From Thiodiazotropha sp040507225 (GTDB taxonomy: Bacteria > Pseudomonadota > Gammaproteobacteria > Chromatiales > Chromatiaceae): a stretch of 64,000 nucleotides of DNA. This document shows positions 14,763 through 24,890 of the stretch, piece by piece. Within the stretch, counting starts at the first letter, position 1. Every line of letters starts with the position of its first letter. The position numbers and the translations under genes were made by a program. The notes under the pieces are model-generated. The model made no database searches and was not told the DNA's origin. It saw only the letters and a program-made list of their open reading frames with translations. The stretch covers positions 868,001-932,000 of the forward strand of contig JBEVVG010000002.1 in the NCBI GenBank assembly GCA_040507225.1. The letters are read 5' to 3'.

Positions 14763-17700
14763 ATGCTGCACACCGCAAAATATCTGCACCTCAAGTTCTG
14801 GCAACTCATGGCCTGGCTGGTGATCCTGCTCGCGGTGCTGCTCGGCGTGCTGCGCTATGCGCTGCCGCACATCGATCTCTCCTCCTATGCGGCCGGAATC
14901 GAACAGGTGGTTGAGGAGAAGGCGGGCGTGCCGCTACGCATCGGCGCCATCGGCGCCGAGATCAAAGGCGCGAAACTGCTCCTCAAGCTGACCGACGTCA
15001 GCGCTCTGGATCCGCAGACCGGCCTGCCGCGATTGACCACGCCGAAGGTCTATGTTTCGGTGCGCCTGCTGGCGTCCCTGTTCAGTGGACGCCTGCAACT
15101 CGGTGACGGACGTCTCGTGGGCACCCGGCTCAAGGCCACCCATCATCCGGATGGAACCATCACCCTGCATGGGTTCGGCGCCTCCCGCGGAACCGGCTCC
15201 GGGGCGGTCACCGAACTGTTGCTCGGGCAGAATCACCTCAGACTGCAGGATACGGAAATACTCTTGAGTGGTTCGCGGCCCGGTCGTCCGCCCCTGCATC
15301 TGACCGGTGTGGTGGTGGACCTGATCAATGACGGTCTGCGTCACCAGCTCTCAGTGAGCAGCGCGATCGGCGATCGGCAGGGGCAGCGGATTCGCCTGGT
15401 GGCTGATCTCCGTCAACCCGATCCGGGCTCCTGGGCAATGGATGGGAAATTCTATTTCAAGGCAGAGAATCTGCAGTTGGGCGGTCGTCTTGCGGACTGG
15501 CTGCCCCCCGGATACCGGGTTCAACAGGCGGATGCCAGTCTCGAGGTTTGGGGTGAACTGGCAGGAGGGCGGTTGCAGCAGCTGGAGGGTACGGGCCGGC
15601 TCGGGCAGCTGCGGGTGTACGGTCCGCGCAGCGGGGATGGGTTCGTGCTCTCCGAACTGAGCACGGGATTGAGGCTGGAAAACCGACCCGCAGGCTGGTG
15701 GCTCGGGCTGGACCGGCTCACCCTGCAGCGACCCTCCGAGCGCTGGCCCTCGGGACGCCTGGAACTCGCCTGGTGGTCGCCCTCCCCGGAGGATCGGGGG
15801 TTTCATCTGAAGGCCGACTATCTGGGACTGCAGGGGATTTACGATTTTCTCGAGATTCTGCACCTGCCGGATGCGGAATGGCACAACACCCTGTTGGCGC
15901 TGGAACCCAGTGGTGATGTGCGCGCGCTGGATTTCATCTGGCGGGATATCCGGGACTCGGGCTCCGACTGGCAGCTGCGTGCGGAGGTGGAGGACTATGC
16001 CTCAAAGGCCTGGCACAGCATCCCGGGCATCCAGGGAGTGCAACTGGTCATCGATGGCAGTCAGTCCGGTGGTTGGATGAAGCTCTCGAGTGAGCAGATG
16101 GTGCTCGACTACGCACAGCTGTTCCGTCAGCCGATTCATGCGGACTCGGTCGCGGGAGACTTTTTGTGGCATTTCGACCCCGCCGGGGGACTGCGCCTGC
16201 AGACGGACCGGCTGGCCATGAACAACCCGGATCTGCATACCCTGTCCCGGGTGGACGTCACCATTCCCCTCTCGGGCCAGGATCTGTTCACGGATATCCA
16301 GACCGATTTCTGGGACGGCCGCGGGGCGAGTAAAAGCGATTACCTGCCGGTTTCTGTGATGCCTCATGATCTGGTGGAGTGGATCGACAACTCAGTGGTT
16401 GACGGACATGTCACCACCGGCAGTTTCCTCCTCTACGGGCCGGCCAACCGGTTTCCCTTCAAGCAGCAGGAAGGCCGCTTCGAGGTCTGGTTCGGGGTCG
16501 AAGACCTGCTGCTTGACTATATGCCTGGCTGGCCGGAGCTGAACGATGCGGTGGCCGAGGTACATTTCATCAACAATGGTCTGCAGATGCGGCTCAGCGA
16601 GGGGCGCATGCTGTCGAGTCGGTTGAATGATGTGAATCTGCGCATCGATCAACTGCGCAACCCGACGCCATTGCAGATCAAAGGCGAGGCGGCGGGGCCC
16701 TTCCGGGATCTGATGTCGATCCTGGGGGATACGCCGCTGCGCAAGGATTTTCATGGCTTCGTCGATGCGGTCAGCGTGGCCGGTGATATCCGCACCCAAC
16801 TTGATCTGACCATCCCCTTGGAGACAGGCAGGGGATCGCTCAGGGTGGATGGCAAACTGACCCTTGAACAGGCGGATATAACGCTGCGCGAGATCGACCT
16901 GCCGGTCCGTGCGCTGGAAGGGACCCTGGCGTTCGACCTGAGCGGCATCGAGGGCAAGGACCTCCGCGCGAACCTGATGCAGCGGCCGGTGCGTTTTGAC
17001 GTCATTCCGGTACATCGGCAAGGGCGCAGCTGGACCCGGATCGTCTCCCGGGTGGCCCTCGACATGAAGCGTCTGGTGCGCCAGTTCCCGGACTGGGAAC
17101 TGCACAATTTCGAGGGTCTCGGTGAGGCGGATCTGGCCTTCAGTATCGCGCATCAGGAGAGCGCCGTACCGGTGCGCATGGACCTGGAGTCGGACCTGGT
17201 CGGGGTGGCGGTGAATCTGCCGGAGCCTCTGGGTAAATCGGCCGCTGAACCGCGTCGACTTGACCTGGGGGTGGATTTCCTCAGCGATCGCAGCACCGAG
17301 CTTCGTATACGCTACGGCCAGGATACCCATGCGCTGTGGCGCTTCTATGCCGACCATCAGACCCCCTGGGTGGCTGCCTTTGGTTTTTCCCAGGAGCCGT
17401 TGAGCCTGGATGGTGTCGAGGGTTTTCATCTCAGCGGCGCGGTGCACAGGCTCGATGCGGACGAATGGGTCGCCTGGGTGAGCCGGCAGTCCGGAGATGC
17501 GGGCCGGACGCTCCCACGTATTGCCATGGATCTGCGGGTGGACGAACTGGTCGCCCTTGGCACCGTCTGTCCAAATGCGCGTTTCACCTATAACAACTAC
17601 GCCGACGGTTACCGGGTCAACCTGACCTCCGATACGGTGCAGGGCACCATGCAGATTCCGGGTGATCTCGCACAGCGGCCGATCCTGGGACGGTTCGATT

Positions 17701-18647
17701 ACCTCAAGCTGAATCTGCAGGAACTCGCAACTACCGTCGCCGGTGAACGAGCCTCTGAAGCGAAGGCGCCGGAGACCCTGGATCCCCGTCAGGTACCAGC
17801 GGTCAACTTCTCGGTCGAGCGGTTGTATCTCAACGAGGATCCCATCGGCAAGGGAAACATCATCTGGAGCAAAGAGCAGGATGGCATCACCATCAACAGC
17901 CTGACCCTGGTGGGAACGAACATTGATCTGACGGGGCAGGGATACTGGCGGATGACCCCGCAGGGTCACAGCACGGCCCTGAATCTGCAACTGCAGACCC
18001 CCAGCCTGGGCGACCTTCAGGAGGAACTGGGCCTCACCACCGGGATCGAACAGGCCCCCACCGAGGTCAAGGCGGAACTCTACTGGCCCACCTCGCCCCT
18101 GCAGATGGGGGCTGACAAGCTGTATGGCAGCCTGTGGCTCAAGGTGGGCAAGGGACAGGTCAACAACGTGGATCCCGGGATGGGTCGCCTGATTGGCCTG
18201 TTCAGTCTGAATGCTCTGGGCAAGCGCCTGGCGCTGGATTTTTCCGACCTGTTCTCGAAGGGCATGGCGTTCGACAGCATCGAGGGCAATTTCAACCTCA
18301 ATGACGGGGATGCCTATACCACCGACCTGGCGCTGCGCAGCACCCTGGCGTCTGTGGATATCCGCGGGCGTACCGGTTTGAGCAGTCGCAACTACGATCA
18401 ACGGGTGGTGGTGATTCCCAATGTCAGCGCAACCCTGCCGCTGGTCGGCGCCCTGGCGATCAATCCATCGGTCGGTGTGGCGCTCGCGTTGACCCAGCAG
18501 CTGTTTGGCAAACAGTTCGATCGCATCGCCATGCGCACCTACGAGGTGACCGGCAGTTGGGATAATCCCCAGTTCCGGCAACTCGAAGAGACGCCGGATC
18601 CGGATCGTAAGAATGTGCATACGCCGGAAATGCCGGGGCAGGAATGA
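14763..18647 (+). CDS. yhdP: AsmA-like envelope protein YhdP
   Basis: A very large protein of 1294 aa, as expected for YhdP (about 1266 in E. coli). One N-terminal membrane anchor (about residues 13-35) is followed by a long beta-rich periplasmic part with DUF3971 and a C-terminal AsmA-2-like region (LWLKVGKGQVNNVDPGMGRLIGLFSLNALGKRL). YhdP, with TamB and YdbH, forms bridges that carry phospholipids from the inner to the outer membrane. It sits between rng and nit/tldD, matching the conserved order. Regulation is not visible; the 25-bp gap after rng suggests cotranscription. Confidence 0.93.
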   Translation: MLHTAKYLHLKFWQLMAWLVILLAVLLGVLRYALPHIDLSSYAAGIEQVVEEKAGVPLRIGAIGAEIKGAKLLLKLTDVSALDPQTGLPRLTTPKVYVSVRLLASLFSGRLQLGDGRLVGTRLKATHHPDGTITLHGFGASRGTGSGAVTELLLGQNHLRLQDTEILLSGSRPGRPPLHLTGVVVDLINDGLRHQLSVSSAIGDRQGQRIRLVADLRQPDPGSWAMDGKFYFKAENLQLGGRLADWLPPGYRVQQADASLEVWGELAGGRLQQLEGTGRLGQLRVYGPRSGDGFVLSELSTGLRLENRPAGWWLGLDRLTLQRPSERWPSGRLELAWWSPSPEDRGFHLKADYLGLQGIYDFLEILHLPDAEWHNTLLALEPSGDVRALDFIWRDIRDSGSDWQLRAEVEDYASKAWHSIPGIQGVQLVIDGSQSGGWMKLSSEQMVLDYAQLFRQPIHADSVAGDFLWHFDPAGGLRLQTDRLAMNNPDLHTLSRVDVTIPLSGQDLFTDIQTDFWDGRGASKSDYLPVSVMPHDLVEWIDNSVVDGHVTTGSFLLYGPANRFPFKQQEGRFEVWFGVEDLLLDYMPGWPELNDAVAEVHFINNGLQMRLSEGRMLSSRLNDVNLRIDQLRNPTPLQIKGEAAGPFRDLMSILGDTPLRKDFHGFVDAVSVAGDIRTQLDLTIPLETGRGSLRVDGKLTLEQADITLREIDLPVRALEGTLAFDLSGIEGKDLRANLMQRPVRFDVIPVHRQGRSWTRIVSRVALDMKRLVRQFPDWELHNFEGLGEADLAFSIAHQESAVPVRMDLESDLVGVAVNLPEPLGKSAAEPRRLDLGVDFLSDRSTELRIRYGQDTHALWRFYADHQTPWVAAFGFSQEPLSLDGVEGFHLSGAVHRLDADEWVAWVSRQSGDAGRTLPRIAMDLRVDELVALGTVCPNARFTYNNYADGYRVNLTSDTVQGTMQIPGDLAQRPILGRFDYLKLNLQELATTVAGERASEAKAPETLDPRQVPAVNFSVERLYLNEDPIGKGNIIWSKEQDGITINSLTLVGTNIDLTGQGYWRMTPQGHSTALNLQLQTPSLGDLQEELGLTTGIEQAPTEVKAELYWPTSPLQMGADKLYGSLWLKVGKGQVNNVDPGMGRLIGLFSLNALGKRLALDFSDLFSKGMAFDSIEGNFNLNDGDAYTTDLALRSTLASVDIRGRTGLSSRNYDQRVVVIPNVSATLPLVGALAINPSVGVALALTQQLFGKQFDRIAMRTYEVTGSWDNPQFRQLEETPDPDRKNVHTPEMPGQE

Positions 18648-18841
18648 TGTCACGGGTGGGTTCGAAAGTAGGGCTCGACGCTTGATAAAACCCACGGATC
18701 ATCAGGATATCAATTCGCCGCTCCAGTGGGCTGCCGGGTGAATAACTGGCGGTCTGACAGCCCATAATGCTATGCTGCGATAAGCCCGGTGAGGGCCCTT
18801 TTCGACACTCGGTTGATGATTCATACAGATCAAGATGCAAG

Positions 18842-19663
18842 ATGAGCGATAAGAACAATCAAGTCGCAGCCATCCAGATGGCTTCCAGTCCCAATGTCAG
18901 CGCCAACCTGCTCGAGGCCGAACGGCTGATCAGTGAAGCCACGGACCGCGGTGCAGGCCTGGTGGTGCTGCCAGAGAACTTCGCCTTCAAGGGTGAAAAG
19001 GACAAGGAGATGCTGACCCTGTGCGAGGAACCTCATGATGGTCCGCTGCAGGGATTCCTCAGCCAGATGGCGAAACGTCATGGTGTCTGGATCGTGGGGG
19101 GCACCATCCCCCTGCGGGCCCGTAAGGGCGGCAAAGTCAGAGCCAGTTGCCTGGTGATGAATGATCAGGGACAGCAGGTGGCGCGCTACGACAAGATCCA
19201 TCTGTTCGACGTGCACCTGGTGGCGACCGATGAGCACTACGAGGAGTCGAGCACCATTGAACCCGGGGATGAACCGGTGGTGGTGGACACGCCGTTCGGT
19301 CGCCTGGGTGTGGCGGTCTGTTACGACCTGCGCTTCCCCGAACTGTTCCGCAAGCTGCTCGACATGGGGGCCGAAATCTTTGTCGTGCCCTCCTCGTTCA
19401 CCGCCATCACCGGCAAGGCTCACTGGGACACTCTGGTGCGCGCCCGGGCGATTGAGAATCTGGCCTTCGTCATCGCGGCGGCGCAGGGCGGTTACCACGT
19501 CAACGGCCGCGAAACCTACGGACACAGCATGATCGTGGATCCCTGGGGCACGGTGCTGAGCCAGTCCCCCCGGGGGACCGGTCTGGTCATCGCGGAACTC
19601 GATCGCGAGTACCAGAAAACCATACGCAGAACCTTCCCCACCATCGATCATCGGCAACTCTAG
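18842..19663 (+). CDS. Nitrilase-family amidohydrolase (Nit1-like, deaminated glutathione amidase)
   Basis: A 273-aa carbon-nitrogen hydrolase with the catalytic triad E45 (VVLPENF), K118 (YDKIHLFD) and C160 (VAVCYDLRFPE). The closest group is Nit1/NitFhit, which hydrolyses deaminated glutathione, a side product of transaminases. Other C-N hydrolases cannot be excluded. Start ATG 18842 gives the typical N-terminus (VAAIQMAS). It lies between yhdP and tldD, a placement common outside the enterics. Confidence 0.88.
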   Translation: MSDKNNQVAAIQMASSPNVSANLLEAERLISEATDRGAGLVVLPENFAFKGEKDKEMLTLCEEPHDGPLQGFLSQMAKRHGVWIVGGTIPLRARKGGKVRASCLVMNDQGQQVARYDKIHLFDVHLVATDEHYEESSTIEPGDEPVVVDTPFGRLGVAVCYDLRFPELFRKLLDMGAEIFVVPSSFTAITGKAHWDTLVRARAIENLAFVIAAAQGGYHVNGRETYGHSMIVDPWGTVLSQSPRGTGLVIAELDREYQKTIRRTFPTIDHRQL

Positions 19664-19726
19664 TCCATTCCGTCGGCTCACCGCCGGCGGACCACATCCC
19701 CATTACGATCACTGCCTGGAACACAC

Positions 19727-21169
19727 ATGTCTGATCTGATTCAAATCGCACAACAAAACATCCTCACCTCGGTGGGTCTGATGGAGCGGGACCTGGATCG
19801 CATGCTGGGGGAGTTGACCGGTCAGGGGGTGGATGCCGCGGATATCTATTTTCAGACCAGCCGACTCGAATCCTGGGTGCTGGAGGATGGCATCATCAAA
19901 GAGGGTTCCCATAACATCGAGCAGGGGGCCGGAATCCGGGTGATCAGCGGTGAAAAGACCGGTTTCGCCTATTCCGACGAACTGCAACTGCCGGTGCTCA
20001 CGGAAGCGGCCCGTGCGGCCCGGGCGATTGCCCGCGGGGGCGCCGAGCAGAAGGTCAAGGTGAGCGGCAGCCCGGCGCCTCGGCAACTCTACGAACCCAT
20101 CAATCCACTCCCCAGTCTGAGCGAAGTGGACAAGATCGATCTGCTGCAGCGGGTGGACGCCGAGGCACGCCGCCAGGATCCCCGGGTCAAGCAGGTCATC
20201 GTCAGTCTGGTCGGGGTGCAGGACATCGTCCTGGTGGCCGATATCGATGGCCGTCTGAGTGCCGACGTACGGCCCCTGGTGCGCATGAACGTGCATGTGA
20301 TCGCCGAACAGGGCGGGCGTCGTGAGCAGGGAACCAGCGGGGGGGGAGCGCGGGAGGATTTCAACTACTTCAGCCGTGAAGAACGGGGACTGGGTTATGC
20401 CCGGGAGGCGGTGCGCCAGGCCCTGGTGAACCTGGATGCGGTGGAGGCCCCCGCCGGAACCATGCCGGTGGTGCTCGGACCGGGATGGCCCGGGGTGCTT
20501 TTGCACGAGGCGGTGGGGCATGGTCTGGAAGGGGATTTCAACCGCAAAGGGACCTCGGCCTTCAGTGGCCGGATGGGAGAAAAAGTGGCGGCGGAATGTG
20601 TCACCGTGGTGGATGACGGAACCCTGCCGGGACGTCGCGGGTCACTCAACATCGATGACGAGGGCACGCCTTCCCAGTACACGGTGCTGATCGAGAACGG
20701 GGTGCTCAAAAGATACATGCAGGATCGCCTCAACGCGCGCCTGATGAAGGTGGACTCCACCGGCAACGGTCGCCGGGAGTCCTATGCCCATCTGCCGATG
20801 CCGCGTATGACCAACACCTACATGCTTGCGGGGCAGCACAAACCGGAAGAGATTATCGCCTCCGTGGATCGTGGTCTGTACGCGGTCAATTTCGGTGGCG
20901 GACAGGTGGATATCACCTCCGGGCGATTCGTCTTCTCCGCCAGCGAAGCCTACCTGATCGAAAAGGGAAAGATCACTCGTCCGGTTAAGGGGGCGACCCT
21001 GATCGGTAACGGTCCGGAAGCGATGAACCGCATCAGCATGGTCGGGGACGATCTAAAGCTGGATGCGGGGGTGGGTGTGTGTGGCAAGGAGGGTCAGAGC
21101 GTACCGGTCGGAGTGGGTCAACCGACCCTGAAGCTCGATGGTATGACGGTTGGAGGAACCGAGCAGTGA
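19727..21169 (+). CDS. tldD: Metalloprotease TldD
   Basis: TldD pairs with TldE/PmbA to form a heterodimeric zinc protease that trims unfolded peptides, for example microcin B17 and CcdA. 480 aa. The zinc site H260-E261-AVG-H264 is present in LLHEAVGHGLEGDF, followed by the C-terminal substrate-binding part (VGICGKEGQ-like VGVCGKEGQSVPVGVGQPTLK). Its stop overlaps the pmbA start (GTGA), so the two subunits are translationally coupled. In E. coli the genes are unlinked, so this arrangement is more compact. Confidence 0.96.
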   Translation: MSDLIQIAQQNILTSVGLMERDLDRMLGELTGQGVDAADIYFQTSRLESWVLEDGIIKEGSHNIEQGAGIRVISGEKTGFAYSDELQLPVLTEAARAARAIARGGAEQKVKVSGSPAPRQLYEPINPLPSLSEVDKIDLLQRVDAEARRQDPRVKQVIVSLVGVQDIVLVADIDGRLSADVRPLVRMNVHVIAEQGGRREQGTSGGGAREDFNYFSREERGLGYAREAVRQALVNLDAVEAPAGTMPVVLGPGWPGVLLHEAVGHGLEGDFNRKGTSAFSGRMGEKVAAECVTVVDDGTLPGRRGSLNIDDEGTPSQYTVLIENGVLKRYMQDRLNARLMKVDSTGNGRRESYAHLPMPRMTNTYMLAGQHKPEEIIASVDRGLYAVNFGGGQVDITSGRFVFSASEAYLIEKGKITRPVKGATLIGNGPEAMNRISMVGDDLKLDAGVGVCGKEGQSVPVGVGQPTLKLDGMTVGGTEQ

Positions 21170-22500
21170 TCGATATCGCAGTACGACAGCAGGAGTTGCA
21201 GCAACTGGTCGAAGATCTTTTGCAGGAGGCGAGGCGCCAGGGCGCCTCCGATGCGGAAGCCGCCGTCAGCCGTGATGCGGGACTCTCCGTATCGGTGCGA
21301 CTCGGGGAGATCGAAACCATCGAGCATACCCGGGACAACGGCCTGGGCGTGACCGTATACTTCGGCCAGCGCAAGGGCTCCGCGAGCACCTCGGACCTGT
21401 CGCCCCAGGCGATCAAGGAGACCGTCAAGGCGGCCTGTAACTTTGCCCGCTACACCTCGGAGGATCCCTGTTCCGGATTGGCGGATGAAGGCCTCATGGC
21501 CCGTGACCTGCCCGATCTGGATCTCTACCACCCCTGGGGAGTGAGTGTCGAGGAGGCCATCGAACAGGCGATCCGCTGTGAAACCGCCGCCCGCGACAGA
21601 GATCCGCGGATCATCAATTCCGAAGGCGCATCCCTGAGCACCCACGACGGTCTTCAGGTCTACGGTAACACTCACGGTTTCATCGGGGGTTACCCCTCTT
21701 CCCGTCACAGCCTGAGTTGTTCCGTGGTGGCCCGGGAGGATGACAGCATGCAACGGGACTACTGGTATACCCTGTCCCGACGAGGCGAACAGCTTCAGAG
21801 CGCCGAAGCTGTGGGGCGGGAGGCGGCGCAACGCACCCTGGCCCGGCTCAAGGCCCGGCGCCTTTCGACCCGTCAGGCACCGGTGTTGTTCCAGGCGGAT
21901 GTGGCGGTGGGACTGCTGCGCAGTTTCATCGGTGCAATTCGTGGATCGGCGCTATACCGCAAGGCCAGTTTCCTGCTCGATCATCAGGGCAAACCGGTGT
22001 TTCCCGAATTCGTCGAGATCCATGAGGAACCTCTGCTGCGTGGCGGACTCGCCAGTGCGGCATACGACAGCGAAGGGGTGGCGACACGACGCCAGTGCTT
22101 TATTCAGGACGGGATTCTGCAGGGTTATGTACTCGACAGCTATGCGGCGCGTAAACTCGGCCTGCAGACCACGGGCAACGCGGGAGGGGTGCGTAATCTG
22201 CGCATCAACAGCGGGAAACTGGATCATGCCGGGCTACTGAAAACCCTCGACAGCGGTTTGCTGGTAACCGAATTGATGGGGCAGGGGGTCAACATGGTGA
22301 CCGGTGACTACTCTCGCGGCGCCGCCGGTTTCTGGGTTGAGAACGGTGAAATCCAGTACCCGGTGGAGGAGATCACCATTGCCGGCAATCTGCGCGACAT
22401 GTTTCTCGGCCTGCGTGAGATCGGCACCGATGTGGAATCCCGTACCAGTGTGCAGACCGGTTCCTGGCTGATTGAGCGGATGATGATCGCCGGGGAATGA
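21166..22500 (+). CDS. pmbA: Metalloprotease subunit PmbA/TldE
   Basis: The partner of TldD, 444 aa. It lacks an HExxH motif, as is normal for TldE. Family features: GLGVTVYFGQRKGSASTSDLS, a central substrate groove part, and the C-terminal TGNAGGVRNLRINSG and GQGVNMVTGDYSRGAAGFWVENG segments. The GTG at 21166 is chosen for the SD GGAGGA 8 bases upstream and its overlap with the tldD stop; 29 additional upstream codons would lie inside tldD. Confidence 0.95.
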   Translation: MIDIAVRQQELQQLVEDLLQEARRQGASDAEAAVSRDAGLSVSVRLGEIETIEHTRDNGLGVTVYFGQRKGSASTSDLSPQAIKETVKAACNFARYTSEDPCSGLADEGLMARDLPDLDLYHPWGVSVEEAIEQAIRCETAARDRDPRIINSEGASLSTHDGLQVYGNTHGFIGGYPSSRHSLSCSVVAREDDSMQRDYWYTLSRRGEQLQSAEAVGREAAQRTLARLKARRLSTRQAPVLFQADVAVGLLRSFIGAIRGSALYRKASFLLDHQGKPVFPEFVEIHEEPLLRGGLASAAYDSEGVATRRQCFIQDGILQGYVLDSYAARKLGLQTTGNAGGVRNLRINSGKLDHAGLLKTLDSGLLVTELMGQGVNMVTGDYSRGAAGFWVENGEIQYPVEEITIAGNLRDMFLGLREIGTDVESRTSVQTGSWLIERMMIAGE

Positions 22501-22646
22501 ACCGGGTTCATTGACAGGTTCCAGGATTCTCTGCAACAGCGTTCCTGCCGGTAGCGGCCCACTAGCAGCCGTTGCAAATTCAGCGATGCATGGCTGATGA
22601 ACGATGCAAAAGCCCGAAGCAACCATTCACTCCCGAGCGGGTTGCG

Positions 22647-24599
22647 TCACTCCTCGCGAGACCTCATCGACATCAGGAATTGTGTGAGCGCGTCCGCAGT
22701 GATCGGCTTGGCGAAGTGATATCCCTGGAAACAGTCACAGCCGAGACGCTCCAGTAATCGCTTCTGTTCTTCCGAATTTACCCCCTCCGCAACCACGGTG
22801 ATATCAAAAGCCTTGCCCAGGGACAGTACTGCATTGACCAGCGCGAGATGACGTTCCTCGGTCTCGGGCGTCGAGGCTTCTGCATGGCGGGTCAGCCGGT
22901 GCACAAAATCGCGATCGATCTTCAATTGGCTGATCGGCGCATTCTGCAAGGTTCCCAGTGCGGAGTAACCGGTGCCAAAATCGTCTATGGAAAAGCTCAC
23001 CCCGTAATCGCTGAGACGCTCCAGGGTGTCTGTCACGTTCGGATTGTTGGGCAGCAGAAGCGATTCGGTAATCTCGAAGACCAGGCGATAGGGATCCAGG
23101 TCGTACTCCTCGATCAGGCACAGGACTCTTTGGCAGAAGCTGGGTGACTCGAGTTGCCTGGGACTGATGTTGATCGCGAACTGTATGTCGGAATCGATGG
23201 GTATGTTTTGCCAGTGGGCGATCTGTTGAGCGGCAAGTTCCAGTACCCGGTCACCGATAGCCGTGATCATTCCGGTATCTTCCGCTACCCCGATGAACTT
23301 GTCCGGCATGACCAGGCCGCGGTAGGGATGGCGCCATCTGATCAGTGCCTCGATACCGAACAGACGGCCGTCCGCGGTGAATTGCGGCTGGTAGTGCAAC
23401 TCGAACTGTTGTTCGCTGAGGGCGAGTCTCAATTCGGCCTCCAGAATCATCCGCTGCTTGGCCGATTCCTGCATGGAGGCGTGAAAGAAGTGGATTTGAC
23501 CGGGGCCACCTGCTTTGGCTTGGCACATTGCGGTATCGGCTTGACGAATCACATCGTGAATGGTGTTTTCCTTGTCGAAAGGGAAGACCGTGATACCGAT
23601 GCTCAAGGTCAACTGAAACAGTTGGTCCCGAATGTACAGGGGTTCAGCAAGTGATTCGACGAGATGTTCGGCAAAGCGCTGTGCGACAACCGCCATGACC
23701 TGCTTTTTCTGATGTTGTTCGGCAAGCAGCACGACAAATTCATCGCCGCCGATACGCGTGAGAATATCCTCACGGCGGATCTGTGCGCGTAATCGCTGTG
23801 TCAGTTCAATCAGCAGTTTGTCGCCGGTATGGTGTCCCAGTGAATCATTGATCGGTTTGAACCGGTCCAGATCCAGAAACAGTAGCGCGCCATAGGTGGA
23901 ATGCCGACTGGCGAGGGAAAGCGCATTTTCCAGTTGTTCGTGCAGCCCTGCCCGGTTGGGCAGACCGGTCAGTGGGTCATGAAAGGCCTGATGGCGGATT
24001 TTGTCCTCGGACTTCTTGAGTTCGGTGACATCGCTGATCACCAGAAGCAGGGTTTCATTCCAGCCGGTGAATGCCTGCGCGTCTTCGAAGGCATCGAGCC
24101 TGCGTCCCTGGATGCGGCCGACAAAGTAACGCTCGTTGTCGTTGCCAAAGCGAAACCGAATGTCCAAATGTGTATCTTCGGGATGGTCGATGAAGTTCTT
24201 CAGCCGGGCTTGCGCCGCCTGCTGATCTGCGGATGCCACGAAATCCATCAGGGGTCGGTCTTTCAGTTGATACAGCTCGAGTCCGAACATGCTGGCCAGT
24301 TTCTGGTTGGCGCGGATAATCGACCCTTCGTCGTCGAGGCTGATATAACCCACGGGCGCCTCGTTGTAGAGGTCGAGGTATTGCTGGTAGGTGTATTCGA
24401 GCCGGAAGTGCGCCTGGCGCAATTCCTCGTTTTGTAATTCCAGTTCAATTTGATGAACATGCAGTTCCTCGAGCAGTTTGTCACGATCCGCGATTTTTCG
24501 CTCATACTCCATGCGTTGTTTGCGTTGCGCCAATTGTTCCGAGGTTTTGAGCATGAATCCGTGACGGGGGCGTTTGTCGAATTTTCGGGAATCATCCAT
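22647..24599 (-). CDS. PAS-GGDEF-EAL cyclic di-GMP enzyme
   Basis: A 650-aa cytosolic signalling protein. Residues 20-75 form a coiled coil, 78-190 a PAS domain, 203-365 a GGDEF domain and 390-640 an EAL domain. The GGDEF active site is intact (284-288) with an inhibitory I-site R275-x-x-D278. The EAL domain keeps EALIRW, NISPRQL, FEITES, DDFGTGYSALGTL, KIDR and VAEGVNSEEQ, so both synthesis and breakdown of c-di-GMP are possible. The SD GAGGTG is 7 bases upstream of the ATG. No membrane segment. It lies downstream of pdxA on the same strand, separated by 291 bp, so it is probably transcribed on its own. Confidence 0.93.
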   Translation of the reverse strand: MDDSRKFDKRPRHGFMLKTSEQLAQRKQRMEYERKIADRDKLLEELHVHQIELELQNEELRQAHFRLEYTYQQYLDLYNEAPVGYISLDDEGSIIRANQKLASMFGLELYQLKDRPLMDFVASADQQAAQARLKNFIDHPEDTHLDIRFRFGNDNERYFVGRIQGRRLDAFEDAQAFTGWNETLLLVISDVTELKKSEDKIRHQAFHDPLTGLPNRAGLHEQLENALSLASRHSTYGALLFLDLDRFKPINDSLGHHTGDKLLIELTQRLRAQIRREDILTRIGGDEFVVLLAEQHQKKQVMAVVAQRFAEHLVESLAEPLYIRDQLFQLTLSIGITVFPFDKENTIHDVIRQADTAMCQAKAGGPGQIHFFHASMQESAKQRMILEAELRLALSEQQFELHYQPQFTADGRLFGIEALIRWRHPYRGLVMPDKFIGVAEDTGMITAIGDRVLELAAQQIAHWQNIPIDSDIQFAINISPRQLESPSFCQRVLCLIEEYDLDPYRLVFEITESLLLPNNPNVTDTLERLSDYGVSFSIDDFGTGYSALGTLQNAPISQLKIDRDFVHRLTRHAEASTPETEERHLALVNAVLSLGKAFDITVVAEGVNSEEQKRLLERLGCDCFQGYHFAKPITADALTQFLMSMRSREE

Positions 24600-24890
24600 A
24601 AACGCACCTCAGAGGTTCGCTTCGGTCCCGCCAGCACCAGGCCCCGTGTGGCAGACCTGCGCTGTTGCCACGTTTGTCAGGGGCATGCCCGGCCTGGTGT
24701 CTGTTAGCGGGCTGCGGGCGCAAAGTGGTATCGTTCATCGAGTCGTCTTACCTGGACCGTTGGGATTGAAATTCTGACCTGTTTTTCTAAGAAAAATAGA
24801 CGGTCTCGCACCGGCTCACCATGTTCCAGGCAGATCAAAACCCTTGAGCTTTTGTGGAAACCCGCGCGATTGCGTCGGGTCGAACGGGGA

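Noticed and set aside
16392..18695. Long minus-strand frame of 767 codons inside yhdP
   Set aside because: It is a shadow of a GC-rich gene: no start signal, no domains, and yhdP is fully supported on the other strand.
24700..24722. CTGTTAGCGGGCTGC as another repeat copy
   Set aside because: Similarity covers fewer than 12 bases and the diagnostic GGAYTAGTG part is absent.
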